A stretch of DNA of 64,000 bases from Geobacteraceae bacterium (GTDB lineage: Bacteria; Desulfobacterota; Desulfuromonadia; Geobacterales; Pseudopelobacteraceae). Position numbers and translations under genes: made by a program. The notes beneath the pieces were generated by a model. That model saw only the letters and a list, made by a program, of their open reading frames with translations. It did not search any database and was not told the DNA's origin. Shown here piece after piece: positions 44,064 to 54,400 of this stretch (position 1 is its first letter; each line of letters begins with the position of its first letter). Where the stretch lies: positions 60,778-124,777 of the forward strand of contig JAAXTM010000009.1 of the NCBI GenBank assembly GCA_013336525.1. The letters are read 5' to 3'.

Positions 44064-46313
44064 ATGGCAAAATTTAAAGATTCGCTAGAATATCACTCAA
44101 GCGGCCGCAAAGGCAAGATCGAGGTTATTTCCACAAAACCTTGTCAGACAGCCGAAGATCTTTCACTTGCTTACTCGCCCGGTGTCGCCGAACCATGCCT
44201 TGCGATTCAGAAAAATCCGGAAGATGCCTATAAATACACAGCCAAAGGCAATCTGATTGCTGTTGTGTCCAATGGTACCGCTGTACTTGGTCTCGGAAAT
44301 CTTGGTGCTTTGGCCGGTAAGCCGGTTATGGAGGGCAAAGGGATTCTTTTTAAACGTTTTGCCGATATTGATGTGTTTGACATAGAGCTCGATACTGAAG
44401 ACCCGGATGAGATTATCAAAGCCTGCCAGTTGCTTGAGCCCACATTCGGTGGCATCAATCTTGAGGATATAAAGGCACCCGAGTGTTTTTACATTGAAGA
44501 AACCCTCAAAAAAACGATGAATATTCCGGTTTTTCACGACGATCAGCACGGTACAGCCATCATCTCTTCAGCCGCCCTGATTAATGCACTACACCTGGTT
44601 GATAAGAAAATTGAAGATATACGCATTGTCGTCAATGGAGCCGGAGCTTCAGCCAACTCCTGTGCCAAGCTGGCCATTGCGTTAGGCGTAAAGCCTAACA
44701 ACATGATCATGTGTGACACAAAGGGTGTTATTTATAAAGGGCGAGTCGAAGGTATGAACCCTTACAAAGAACTCTTTGCTGCCGACACTCACTTTCGAAC
44801 ACTGGAGGAAGCTGCTGCCGGGGCCGACGTCCTGTTCGGTCTTTCCGCAAAGGGCGCATTTACCAAAGAGATGGTTGCCAGTATGGCCCCGAATCCGGTT
44901 ATCTTTGCCATGGCCAATCCCGACCCCGAAATTACTCCAGAAGACGCCTATTCTGTTCGCAGTGATGTCATGATTGCCACAGGCCGCTCCGACTATCCTA
45001 ATCAGGTCAATAACGTTCTTGGTTTCCCATTTATTTTCCGTGGTGCGCTCGATTGTCGCGCAAGCTGCATCAATGAAGAGATGAAGCTTGCTGCTGTAAA
45101 GGCCTTGGCACAGCTTGCTCGTGAAGAGTGCCCCGACTCGGTCTGCAAAGCCTATGGCAACCAGAAATTCGTTTTCGGTCCCAACTACATAATACCTAAG
45201 CCGTTCGATCCGCGTGTTCTGCTGCATGTGGCACCGGCTATTGCCCAGGCTGCCATGGAGAGTGGAGTTGCTCGTCAGCCTATTGAAGACATGGCTAAAT
45301 ACATTGAACATCTGGAATCAACACAAGGCAAATCCAAAGAGATCATGCGTATGGTTATCAATAAAGCCAAGAGTGATCCTAAAACTATCGTATTTCCTGA
45401 AGGTGATAACGAAAAAATTCTCAGAGCCGCCAAAGAATTGGTTGAAGAGGGAATAGCCACGCCAATCCTGATTGGAGATCGGGAAAAAATAATTCAAAAA
45501 ATGGCGGAGTTGAATATCGAGCTGGACGTACAGATCATCGATCCACCCGAGTCTGAACTTACCGATAGATATGCGGACGAGCTCTACCGTCTGCGTCAGC
45601 GTAAAGGGCTGACACTCTCCGAATCCCTGCGAATCCTGCGCCGCAAGTCGCGTACACATTTCGGTGCCATGATGGTTCATATGGGTGATGCTCAAGCTCT
45701 GTTGGGTGGCATCGATACACATTATCCCGAAACAATCCGCCCGGCACTCGAAGTCATTGGTAAACAAAAGGGGCTATCAAGTGTTCATGGTCTGTATATG
45801 ATGGTCTTTAAAAAGGGGGTCTATTTCCTGGCCGACACGACCGTTACCATTGATCCCACTGCTGAAGAACTCGCCGAAACAGCTATTTTGGCCGCTGAAA
45901 AAGTTCGTATGCTCGATATCGAACCACGGGTCGCTATGTTATCTTTTTCAAACTTCGGCTCAGTAAATCACCCTCAAGCCAAAAAAGTGCGGCGGGCAGT
46001 GGAGATTGTCAAGGAACGTGAGCCAGATCTTATTATAGAAGGCGAGATGCAGGCCGATACGGCGGTTGTGCCGGAACTGCTGGAAGGCTTCACTTTTTCA
46101 AAACTTAAAACAAGCGCTAATATTTTGATCTTCCCCGACTTGAATTCAGGGAATATCTGCTACAAGCTTTTACATCATTTGGGGGGGGCTGAAGCTATCG
46201 GTCCGATTCTAATGGGTATGAATAAGCCGGTTCATGTGTTGCAGCGCGGTGATAGTGTTGATGATATTGTAAATATGGCTGCTATTGCAGTTGTGGATGC
46301 TCAAACAACCTAA
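44064..46313 (+). CDS. maeB: NADP-dependent malic enzyme with phosphotransacetylase-like C-terminal domain
   Basis: This 749-residue enzyme decarboxylates malate to pyruvate. The malic domain (1-~420) has [35 protein letters not shown] and [20 protein letters not shown] (nucleotide binding), then [15 protein letters not shown]. From about 430 a phosphate acetyltransferase-like domain follows ([37 protein letters not shown]). In MaeB enzymes this domain is regulatory and responds to acetyl-CoA rather than acting as a transferase. Full length for the class. CGGAGAG precedes the ATG. A terminator follows 40 bases after the stop. Confidence 0.96.
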   Translation: MAKFKDSLEYHSSGRKGKIEVISTKPCQTAEDLSLAYSPGVAEPCLAIQKNPEDAYKYTAKGNLIAVVSNGTAVLGLGNLGALAGKPVMEGKGILFKRFADIDVFDIELDTEDPDEIIKACQLLEPTFGGINLEDIKAPECFYIEETLKKTMNIPVFHDDQHGTAIISSAALINALHLVDKKIEDIRIVVNGAGASANSCAKLAIALGVKPNNMIMCDTKGVIYKGRVEGMNPYKELFAADTHFRTLEEAAAGADVLFGLSAKGAFTKEMVASMAPNPVIFAMANPDPEITPEDAYSVRSDVMIATGRSDYPNQVNNVLGFPFIFRGALDCRASCINEEMKLAAVKALAQLAREECPDSVCKAYGNQKFVFGPNYIIPKPFDPRVLLHVAPAIAQAAMESGVARQPIEDMAKYIEHLESTQGKSKEIMRMVINKAKSDPKTIVFPEGDNEKILRAAKELVEEGIATPILIGDREKIIQKMAELNIELDVQIIDPPESELTDRYADELYRLRQRKGLTLSESLRILRRKSRTHFGAMMVHMGDAQALLGGIDTHYPETIRPALEVIGKQKGLSSVHGLYMMVFKKGVYFLADTTVTIDPTAEELAETAILAAEKVRMLDIEPRVAMLSFSNFGSVNHPQAKKVRRAVEIVKEREPDLIIEGEMQADTAVVPELLEGFTFSKLKTSANILIFPDLNSGNICYKLLHHLGGAEAIGPILMGMNKPVHVLQRGDSVDDIVNMAAIAVVDAQTT

Positions 46314-46353
46314 CTTTCACGCATAGCACATGATCTGAGCCTTATATTGCGTT

Positions 46354-46403
46354 ACAAAAGGCACGAGATATGCTCAACTGGCATCTCGTGCCTTTTGTAT
46401 ATT
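46354..46403 (+). terminator. rho-independent terminator after malic enzyme
   Basis: ACAAAAGGCACGAGAT (46354-46369) pairs with ATCTCGTGCCTTTTGT around a 14-base loop, followed by a T-rich tail. The rest of the 307-base gap to the next gene contains a TTTGACATG word at 46553 shared with the upstream region of the paralog at 6528, but no gene. Confidence 0.88.
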
Positions 46404-46620
46404 TATTGGTTCCCCAGGTTGTTAATGACGTCTTTGTAATAGTTTGATATGAATATATCAAAATGTTCATAATTGCTGCGATTATTTTTGTATACAATAC
46501 CTCTGGTATTGTTTTAAAGGTAGTTTTCTTGGTCATAGTCGGCAGTAAAGGTTTGACATGCCTGGTAAATTGCATTAGTTTCTACTCGTTGAACGAATGA
46601 GTTAATTCAGGAGGCTTGTG

Positions 46621-47586
46621 ATGTTTCTTCTCCCCAAAGGCAGCCCGCTATTTGAAAATCTGGCAGTGTCGAAACTGAAGCTTCCTGAAGTCTTGTCAAA
46701 GTTAAGTAATGGTGCTTTTACCGGCTATGCAAGTTTTGTGTTCCAGTCGAGTACTGCAATTCTTGTTTTTGAAGCTGGGAAGTTGGTCAGCGCCCTGGTG
46801 GAAGGACAAAATAGTAAACGGGATACCGGTTTTGAAGCCCTCTCTACTTTAGCTGAGTTAATGGTTACAACAGGAAGTGGATCCTTGAATGTCTACAAAC
46901 TTTCCAAGGATCTTACTATGTGTATTCATGCACTTCTGGAGGGGGAAACACTCTACAAGGCCCAGGAATTAAAGCTGATCGATATTAAGTCGCTGCTTGA
47001 AAAAATTAAAGAGGATCAGATGAATGGCTGCCTTCGTATTTATACGGATGAACATTCAGCCATGATTTTTTATAAGGATGGGAATCCGCTAGGTTTTTTT
47101 CATGACGGATCCAGTGATATAGAAACGTCATCCTCTGAGTCACAAAAAATAGCTGGGTTGCCGGGCGCCAAGATTGACCTGTTTTCTACGAAAAGTGCCG
47201 ACGAATTAATGGGAACAGATCTGCTGGAAATTGCAAACATCCAGAAAATTTGGGATACATCCGTTAATCTTCATAAAACCGAGATTGATAAGACAGATCT
47301 TGAACGTCAAGAACGTGACAAAAAAGCCTTGTCGCAGAAACTTGTAGAATTGGAAGAACAGGTTAAATCAATCGTTGGTGAGCATATCGGCAAGTTTGGT
47401 GCTGGTATTGTCGACAAGGAAATTTCAGATAGTGGTGGGAATTCATGCCTTATTGATACTGAGAGGGCTGAAAAATTTATTAAAAATGTAGAGCGGGCTT
47501 CAAAACTTCTTGCAAGCGGCACAAATATTAAGGCAATGGTGGAAAAGCTTACTACAGTAATATCTATCGCTAAAGCTGAAATCTAG
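46621..47586 (+). CDS. protein of unknown function, paralog of the one at 6528
   Basis: This 321-residue cytosolic protein is similar to the product at 6528-7481 in most of its length (for example DIKSLLEKIKEDQMNGCLRI against its counterpart, and EHSAMIFYKDGNPLGFFHDG). The C-terminal third differs more and is helical with a short coiled coil (residues about 215-250). The alternating pattern in the first half resembles DUF4388-like domains loosely. The ATG at 46621 has AGGAGG six bases upstream; a GTG one codon earlier is too close. A terminator follows. The function is unknown. Confidence 0.8.
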   Translation: MFLLPKGSPLFENLAVSKLKLPEVLSKLSNGAFTGYASFVFQSSTAILVFEAGKLVSALVEGQNSKRDTGFEALSTLAELMVTTGSGSLNVYKLSKDLTMCIHALLEGETLYKAQELKLIDIKSLLEKIKEDQMNGCLRIYTDEHSAMIFYKDGNPLGFFHDGSSDIETSSSESQKIAGLPGAKIDLFSTKSADELMGTDLLEIANIQKIWDTSVNLHKTEIDKTDLERQERDKKALSQKLVELEEQVKSIVGEHIGKFGAGIVDKEISDSGGNSCLIDTERAEKFIKNVERASKLLASGTNIKAMVEKLTTVISIAKAEI

Positions 47587-47646
47587 TTTTGTCGCTGGGC
47601 GCTGGAAGATGACGCAGAAAAATTAAACTGTAAGCTAAACTATACA

Positions 47647-47685
47647 ACAAAAGGCCACGCTCTAATGCATGGCCTTTTGTATTTA
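47647..47685 (+). terminator. rho-independent terminator
   Basis: ACAAAAGGCCA (47647-47657) pairs with TGGCCTTTTGT (47670-47680) around a 12-base loop, then ATTTAG. It lies 60 bases after the stop at 47586 and also precedes the 3' end of the convergent tRNA-Cys. Confidence 0.82.
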
Positions 47686-47698
47686 GTGTTGGATGAAA

Positions 47699-47772
47699 TG
47701 GAGGCGCGTGTCGGATTCGAACCGACGTTAACGGTTTTGCAGACCGGCTCCTAGCCTCTTGGATAACGCGCC
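47699..47772 (-). tRNA. tRNA-Cys (anticodon GCA)
   Basis: The 74-base gene with encoded CCA has acceptor stem GGCGCGT/ACGCGCC, discriminator T, a D arm with CCAAGAGGCTAGG, anticodon stem CGGT/ACCG around CTGCAAA (anticodon GCA) and T loop GGTTCGAATCC. All these are tRNA-Cys features. Confidence 0.97.
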
Positions 47773-47831
47773 ACTGACGAACAAGTAACCCTTATAACGA
47801 ATGTTTTGCCATGCTGTCAACTTCTATTTTT

Positions 47832-48197
47832 CTATTTAAATTTAATTGCATATCCAGTGGCACGATATTCAGTTGATGGAATAATGCCGTAGGTGGTAGT
47901 GCGTCCGGTAACCTCTGGAAGCATTATTGCATCTGCACCCATTTTTTCAGCTTCCTGACGCACGGCAGCGAGGCCCCATGCTTTAATTCCGGGTGACAAC
48001 GAATAGTCAGAACCGTAAGTTTCACGAGTTACCTGAATCCTGCCGATGTTTGTGTATGGCCGGATCAATTCATTCTGTGAAAGTATCGGAAGGCCGTCGT
48101 CGTGGGATGTCTGGGTTGTATAACTGCAGCCGTTCAGTAAAGAAGAGAATAATAGCAAAAATATAAGCAATATGGACTGGTTATTAACAATCTTCAT
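47832..48197 (-). CDS. small outer-envelope lipoprotein
   Basis: This 121-residue precursor has a lipoprotein signal peptide: a basic start, a hydrophobic core (SILLIFLLLFSSLLN) and a lipobox LLNGC with Cys24. The mature part contains IGRIQVTRETYG and AVRQEAEKMGADAIMLPEV, a pattern seen in RcsF/YbjQ-like small folds. The function is unknown. The start is ATG 48197 with AAGGA upstream, which gives a normal signal peptide; the open frame 11 codons further up would put charged residues before it. It is a single gene beside yebC, in the opposite direction. Confidence 0.8.
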   Translation of the reverse strand: MKIVNNQSILLIFLLLFSSLLNGCSYTTQTSHDDGLPILSQNELIRPYTNIGRIQVTRETYGSDYSLSPGIKAWGLAAVRQEAEKMGADAIMLPEVTGRTTTYGIIPSTEYRATGYAIKFK

Positions 48198-48314
48198 GTC
48201 AATCAGATCCTTTTTCTGATAAAATCTCACTGGACAGCTGAGGCTTTACATGGTAGTGTTTCTAACTTTTTTAGGCAATAAAAAACTTAGTAAACATACT
48301 TCTCAAAACCTGTG

Positions 48315-48457
48315 AAACAGCGACAAGTGCGTTAATAAAATCTTTTTCTGCCTGCCTCAATAAACGTAGCAAGTGCGTTTCAAATTATATCTTCAAAAAA
48401 TCAGAAATAAATTTTATCGTATCAAAAGCGTGAAAAATATCTTCTAACTTACTAAGG
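48315..48457. repeat. hairpin repeat, copy C (expanded)
   Basis: The left-arm word AAGTGCGTTAATAAAATCTT followed by TTTCTGC (48325-48351) matches copies A and B. A second AAGTGCGTTT lies at 48371. The right arm TATCTTCTAACTTACTAAGG ends just before the yebC ribosome site. A further TTTCTAAC half lies at 48259. This copy is longer and apparently compound. Confidence 0.5.
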
Positions 48458-48467
48458 AGCTTGAGCG

Positions 48468-49211
48468 ATGTCGGGTCATAATAAGTGGAGTACTATCAAG
48501 CATAAAAAGGGAGCCGCTGATGCTAAACGAGGCAAGCTTTTTACCAAGTTTATCAAGGAAATATCAGTTGCTGCAAAACTTGGAGGAGCGGATCTGGCTG
48601 CTAACCCCAGATTGCGAACTGCTGTAGATAAGGCAAAAGCAGAAAATATGCCGAAAGACAACATTGAACGGGCAATCAAGAAGGGTGCTGGTGGTCTGGA
48701 GGGTGTAACCTACGAGGAGATCATATATGAAGGCTATGGTCCTGGTGGTGCTGCTGTTCTCGTAGAAGTTTTAACAGATAACCGGAATCGCTCTGTTTCA
48801 GATATTCGCAGTATCTTTTCTAAAAGCAACGGCAACATGGGTGAGGCGGGCTGTGTTTCCTGGATATTCAATAAAAAAGGGCTTATTGGCTATGACAAGT
48901 CGGTCGATTTTGATCAGCTTTTTGAAGTAGCTCTTGAAGCTGGTGCTGAAGATGTTTCCGAGCAGGATGATTGTTATGAAGTTACAACAGAACCGGCAAC
49001 CTTTATTGAAGTGCGCGAGTCATTGGCAACTAAAGGGTTCAAACATATTAATGCCGAGATAACCATGATTCCCCAGACTCAGGTCAAGCTTGAAGGTAAA
49101 CAGGCCGAAAGCATGCTTAAATTAATGGATAAGCTGGAAGACAACGATGACGTGCAAAACGTATATGCCAACTTCGATATCTCTGAAGAAGAGATGGAAA
49201 AATTAATGTAG
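48468..49211 (+). CDS. yebC: YebC/PmpR-family protein
   Basis: This 247-residue protein is of the TACO1/YebC family, which acts in translation of proline stretches and, for some members, as a transcription regulator. The signature start is [20 protein letters not shown], followed by [34 protein letters not shown] and [23 protein letters not shown] precedes the ATG by several bases. In many genomes yebC is followed by ruvC-ruvA-ruvB; here it is followed by a terminator and msrA, with ruvCA about 18 kb away. Confidence 0.96.
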   Translation: MSGHNKWSTIKHKKGAADAKRGKLFTKFIKEISVAAKLGGADLAANPRLRTAVDKAKAENMPKDNIERAIKKGAGGLEGVTYEEIIYEGYGPGGAAVLVEVLTDNRNRSVSDIRSIFSKSNGNMGEAGCVSWIFNKKGLIGYDKSVDFDQLFEVALEAGAEDVSEQDDCYEVTTEPATFIEVRESLATKGFKHINAEITMIPQTQVKLEGKQAESMLKLMDKLEDNDDVQNVYANFDISEEEMEKLM

Positions 49212-49216
49212 TTTCA

Positions 49217-49248
49217 AACAGGGCCCTTCGGGGCCCTGTTCTGTTTTT
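49217..49248 (+). terminator. rho-independent terminator of yebC
   Basis: AACAGGGCCC and GGGCCCTGTT form a ten-base stem with a TTCG tetraloop, followed by CTGTTTTT. It is a strong, textbook structure five bases after the yebC stop. Confidence 0.93.
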
Positions 49249-49259
49249 GGGAGGGAACC

Positions 49260-49730
49260 ATGATAGAGGTTGCTACGTTTGCTGCTGGTTGCTTCTGGGG
49301 CGTAGAGGATGCCTTCATGTCTTTACCAGGTGTTATTGCAACTCGTGTTGGTTACTGTGGTGGCCATACAGACAGCCCGACATATCGTGACGTCTGCAAT
49401 TCTGGTACTGGACATGCTGAAGCTGTAGAAATTACTTTTGATCCGCTCCAGACCAGTTATATCGATCTTCTTAATGTTTTCTGGGGGTGTCACGATCCTA
49501 CTCAGGTAAATAGGCAGGGGCCTGATTTCGGTGAACAGTATCGCTCTGCTATTTTTTATCATAGTGAAGATCAACATGAGTCCGCTCTTGCTTCTCGTTC
49601 CGATCTTGAAAGCAGGCATGTTTTCAGTAGGTCAATTGCTACTCAAATTGTTCCTGTTGCCTTTTTCTGGGAGGCTGAAGCATATCACCAAAAATACCAT
49701 CAAAAAAACAGTGGCGGTTGTGGTTTTTAA
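49260..49730 (+). CDS. msrA: peptide methionine sulfoxide reductase A
   Basis: This 156-residue repair enzyme reduces methionine-S-sulfoxide with thioredoxin. The catalytic Cys11 is in FAAGCFWGVED. It also has RVGYCGGHTDSPTY, CNSGTGHAEAVEITFDP and VFWGCHDPTQVNRQGPDFG, which are MsrA hallmarks. A resolving cysteine may be the one in the C-terminal GGCGF. GGGAGG precedes the ATG; this falls right after the yebC terminator, so the promoter may lie inside that short interval or transcripts may read through. Confidence 0.96.
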   Translation: MIEVATFAAGCFWGVEDAFMSLPGVIATRVGYCGGHTDSPTYRDVCNSGTGHAEAVEITFDPLQTSYIDLLNVFWGCHDPTQVNRQGPDFGEQYRSAIFYHSEDQHESALASRSDLESRHVFSRSIATQIVPVAFFWEAEAYHQKYHQKNSGGCGF

Positions 49731-49813
49731 GCAGATACATTTTTACCGTACTGTATCTATCCTACTGCTAGGTTTTTTAACAACAAACTCTGTTGACAGA
49801 GAAAGAGGGCTTG

Positions 49814-51430
49814 ATGGAAACATTATTTAAACCTCGACCCGTATACGTAGCAGCCTCCTGGATGGCCCCGGTAGGGCGATATAACGGTAAAGAAAAACAG
49901 AACCTTTCATTTCTGGAATTATCGGAAATGAGTGGTGAAGTCTTTTATGGCAGTCCGGTCAGGCGGCGTGATATTGAAGCGGTGATTGTCGGGAGCCAAA
50001 ACCCGACTGCGTTCTCGGGGGTTGACAATACTGCTGCCAAAATCGCCGGTATATTGGGGATTTCAGGAGTCCGTTCAGTGCTCGTAGACACGGCATCTTC
50101 TTCGGGTGCCTCTGCGTTTGAAAGTGCTTATCTGGAGATTGCATCCGGGAGATATGACTCTGTTCTCGCTCTTGGTGTTCAGAAGATGAGTGATGCCTCT
50201 ACACTTGAGTCAACTCGCATAATTGCAGGGGTGATTGATCGTGATGAGGCTGAATTCGGGCTGACTATGCCGGCTTGCGGTGGTTTGGTTGCCCGTGCAT
50301 TAAAGGAGCGTCTCGGTCTTTCTGATGAAGAGTGGACAGCTTATTCGGCTCTTTTAACTCAACGAAGTCACCGCTTTGCTGCCCAAAACCCATTTGCACA
50401 TCTAAACGTTAGAATAGAGCTGCAAGATTATTATCAACAAATTGCAGATGGCAAAAATTATCAATATTGGTATCCTTTACGCTACCATGATTTTTGTCCC
50501 ATGTCTGATGGCGTTGCCGCAGTTGTCCTGACCTCGAGACCACAGGATGTGAGGGTTACCGGCGTTGGCAGTGCTACCGACATTCCGACTATTGCAGACC
50601 GTAATTACTTTCATTCTTTCCCTGCGACAGTCATTGCTGCAGGATGTGCCTACGGAATGGCCGGCATTAAGGATGTCCGTTCGTTAGCTGGTAAGCTTCA
50701 CGTCAATATGCATGATCCATTTAACGGCTTTGGTCCGATAAACATGGTTGATCTTGGTATAGTCAGCAGGAATAGGTTAATGGACGCCCTACTGGATGAT
50801 TCACTTACAGGAGAAAACGGTGCTTTTCCAACTAATCTTACTGGTGGCTTGAAGGGGAGGGGACATCCGCTTGGAGCCACCGGGATGATTCAAATCGTAG
50901 AAAATCACCAATTGATCAGAGAAAAGGGTTTTTTTGCAGGGTTGTCGCATTCCATCGGTGGGCCGATTAATAACAATGTCGTGACTCTGCTGGAGCGTAG
51001 TGACCACTATGAAAAGCGATCTCACGATATATTTAAACCGTGGGGACTACCCTCATTGGGGAAAATGAAGCCTAAAGGGGTTAATCTTGATTCTTTGCTG
51101 GCTTCAGGTTGCGCTGTTACCGGTTCTTTTGCCTCAGCTACAGTGCGCTATCATTATAAAACCGGCCGCCCGGAGGTTGTTATTATAATCGTGGCCTGTC
51201 GCTTTGAAGGCTCAAATCATAAATTTCTTTTTGGCCTCCCTGGGGAGTTTTATAGTCAGATATCTTCGTGCACAGCCGGTGACCCTGTTTCTATTGAGAA
51301 GGTTAATGGTTCCCTTCTGGTCAACAGTATCCCCGTCACCAAGTTCTATACACGTACGATGAACGGATTGGTTGAACTTGCAGGAAGTGGTTGGAAAAAA
51401 CTTACCGGGAATGGTCTTATAAAAGATTAA
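49814..51430 (+). CDS. thiolase-fold protein lacking the usual catalytic cysteines
   Basis: This 538-residue protein has a thiolase-superfamily body (about 15-410) with NTAAKIAGILGISGVRSVLV, SAYLEIASGRYDSVLALGVQ, PFNGFGPINM and GGLKGRGHPLGATGMIQIVE. The His of GHPLGATG is kept. Where thiolases have the nucleophilic Cys (CASG), this protein reads DTASSSGASAF, so Ser replaces Cys. The C-terminal CxG is absent (HSIGGPINNNV). Residues about 420-538 form an extra beta-rich tail. It may be a non-condensing acyl-CoA-binding protein or use a different mechanism. Start ATG 49814 has GAGGG upstream; a TTG seven codons earlier is less likely. Confidence 0.8.
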   Translation: METLFKPRPVYVAASWMAPVGRYNGKEKQNLSFLELSEMSGEVFYGSPVRRRDIEAVIVGSQNPTAFSGVDNTAAKIAGILGISGVRSVLVDTASSSGASAFESAYLEIASGRYDSVLALGVQKMSDASTLESTRIIAGVIDRDEAEFGLTMPACGGLVARALKERLGLSDEEWTAYSALLTQRSHRFAAQNPFAHLNVRIELQDYYQQIADGKNYQYWYPLRYHDFCPMSDGVAAVVLTSRPQDVRVTGVGSATDIPTIADRNYFHSFPATVIAAGCAYGMAGIKDVRSLAGKLHVNMHDPFNGFGPINMVDLGIVSRNRLMDALLDDSLTGENGAFPTNLTGGLKGRGHPLGATGMIQIVENHQLIREKGFFAGLSHSIGGPINNNVVTLLERSDHYEKRSHDIFKPWGLPSLGKMKPKGVNLDSLLASGCAVTGSFASATVRYHYKTGRPEVVIIIVACRFEGSNHKFLFGLPGEFYSQISSCTAGDPVSIEKVNGSLLVNSIPVTKFYTRTMNGLVELAGSGWKKLTGNGLIKD

Positions 51431-51466
51431 ATAAAAGCGGCCGGAAGTGTAATACTCCCGGCCGCT
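51430..51466 (-). terminator. rho-independent terminator of the rpoBC operon (bidirectional)
   Basis: AGCGGCCGG (51436-51444) pairs with CCGGCCGCT (51458-51466) around a 13-base loop. On the - strand TTTTATTT follows, 26 bases after the rpoC stop. It also lies just after the + strand gene ending at 51430 and may serve both. Confidence 0.85.
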
Positions 51467-51491
51467 GATGATATTGCCCAAATAACGGCGT

Positions 51492-54400
51492 TTACGCAGC
51501 TTCTAAATCACCTTCGTTTATACCTTCATTAATATTTTCTTTTACAACATTATCTTTTGGAGCAATAGCGTCTGCTTGCAAACGTAAATTACGGTAGCGA
51601 GCTATTCCGGTTCCTGCCGGTATAAGACGGCCCATTATGACATTCTCTTTGAGCCCGCGCAGGTGGTCAATTTTTCCTTCAATTGCTGCTTGAGTCAGTA
51701 CTTTCGTAGTCTCCTGGAACGATGCCGCTGAAATGAACGACTCGGTTGAAAGAGATGCCTTTGTAATCCCGAGCAAGAGTGGCTCTGCAACTGCCGGGCG
51801 TTTGCCATCACGGAAGGCTTTTTCGTTTTCCTGTTCGAAAACGGAACGTTCGACCTGATCATCTACCAGAAGATTGGTGTCGCCGGTGTCTTTGATGCGG
51901 ACGCGCCGCAACATCTGACGAACAATAACTTCAATATGTTTATCGTTGATCTTAACACCCTGCAGACGATAAACCTCCTGAACTTCATCCACCAGATATT
52001 TGGCCAGTTCCTTGACGCCAAGTACTCGAAGAATATCATGCGGGTTGGATGAACCATCCATAAGCGGTTCACCGGCACGTACATGGTCGCCTTCGTGAAC
52101 ACTGATATGCTTGCCTTTAGGAATTAAATATTCCTTCGGCTCGCCAAGCTCAGGTGTAACGATGACTTTTCGTTTTCCTTTAGCATCTTTGCCATATGAC
52201 ACGCGGCCATCAATTTCAGTAATAACGGCAAAGTCCTTCGGTTTACGTGCTTCAAAAAGTTCAGCAACGCGAGGCAAACCTCCGGTAATATCCTTTGTTT
52301 TGGTTGTTTCACGCGGGATCTTGGCGATAATATCACCGGCACTGATGACAGAGTCATCAATTACCGAAATATTGGCGCCGGCTGGCAGGAAGTAACGACC
52401 TATAGTGCCGCCGCCTTCACTAGTGGCGTCTTTAATAGCGATACGCGGACGCTTATCGGTATCTTTCGTCTCGATTATAACCTTACGGGAAAGACCAGTT
52501 ACATCATCTAGCTGCTCTTCCATCGTGACGCCTTCGAGAATGTCAGCAAACTTGACCCGACCGGCAACTTCCGTGAGAATCGGCATGGTGTAGGGGTCCC
52601 ACTCTGCGAGTGTAGCACCCTGTTTGACAGCTCCACCTGGGGCAATTTTGATTTTTGCACCATATACTACGGTATACTTTTCGCGCTCACGGCCGGTTTC
52701 ATCAGTTACTGAGATCTCACCGTTGCGGTTCATAACGATATGATGACCATCATTATTGATAACGGTATTAACGTTAATGTAGTTGATAATACCGTCAGCC
52801 CGGGCCTCTAACGAGGTTTGCTCCGCGTGACGTGAGGCGGTACCACCGATGTGGAAGGTACGCATTGTCAACTGTGTACCAGGCTCACCAATTGACTGAG
52901 CTGCAATGACACCGACAGCTTCGCCCATATTAACACTATGGCCCCTGGCAAGATCACGACCATAGCACTTGCCACAAATGCCGCGCTTGCTTTGGCAGGT
53001 AAGTACTGATCTTATCTTAACCTTTTCAATGCCAGCATCTTCTACCCGTTTAACCAGATACTCGTCAATCTCCTGATTCATCTCGACCAGAATTTCATCA
53101 GTCAAAGGATCGTGAATGTCATCAAGGGCAACACGCCCAAGTATACGGTCACCAATCGGCTCGATAATTTCGCCACCTTCTGTCAGTGAGGAGACAATCA
53201 GGCCGTCCAATGTACCGCAATCTACCTCGGTGATAATTGCGTCCTGAGCAACGTCGACCAGTCGACGGGTAAGGTATCCTGAGTTGGCTGTTTTAAGTGC
53301 CGTATCAGCGAGACCTTTACGAGCGCCGTGGGTCGAGATGAAGTACTGAAGAACTGTCAGACCTTCGCGGAAGTTGGCGGTGATCGGTGTTTCAATGATC
53401 TCACCGGAAGGTTTTGCCATCAAACCACGCATACCTGCAAGCTGGCGAATCTGCTGAGCAGAACCACGAGCACCGGAATCAGCCATCATATGGATGGCAT
53501 TAAATGACGAAGTTTCTATTTTACTGCCATCACGTGCGGTAACGACCTCTTTTGAAAGGTTGTCAAGCATCTCGGTTGCGATTTCTTCAGTCGCTTTGGC
53601 CCAGATATCGATAACCTTGTTGTAGCGCTCGCCATCAGTTATGAGACCTTCGGTATACTGATTCTGGATCTCGGTAACCTCTTCATGCGCCTTTTCGATG
53701 ATAGCCGGCTTGCCTTCCGGGATAACCATGTCATCAAGGCAGATGGAGATGCCGGCTAAATTTGCATACTTGAAGCCTATCTCCTTGAGGCGGTCAGCCA
53801 GGAGGACGGTTTCCTTGCTGTCAGAAAGGCGATAGCAGGTATCAACCAGGTTTGACAGCTCTTTTTTTGTCATAACTTTGTTTATTGTTGAAAAAGGTAC
53901 GGCATCCGGGAGGACATCACGCAAAAGAATACGTCCTGCAGTGGTGTCAACCATAAGGGCTTTCTCGTCGGTGCTCAGGTTCTTAAGGCGGACCTTGATC
54001 AATGCCTGCATGTCAATTTCACCGGCATCGAATGCAATTCTGACTTCTTCCGGTGATGAAAAACAGCCGGAAACATTTACGCCAGCCAGTAGTTCCTTCT
54101 CAGTTGGTCGGTAATATTCACCCTTGGCATTTATTCTGTCACGGGTCATGTAGTATGCCCCAAGAACCATATCCTGAGACGGCACAATAATCGGCTTGCC
54201 GTTGGCAGGCGAAAGAATATTGTTAGTTGACATCATAAGAACACGAGCTTCAACCTGACTTTCGATTGATAGCGGCAGATGAACAGCCATCTGGTCACCG
54301 TCAAAGTCGGCATTGAAAGCGGTACAGACGAGAGGATGCAACTGAATTGCCTTCCCTTCAATCAGAACAGGTTCGAAAGCTTGGATTCCGAGTCGGTGAA

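Noticed and set aside
46342..46575. 77-codon - strand frame after malic enzyme
   Set aside because: It runs through the terminator hairpin and has no ribosome site or known motif.
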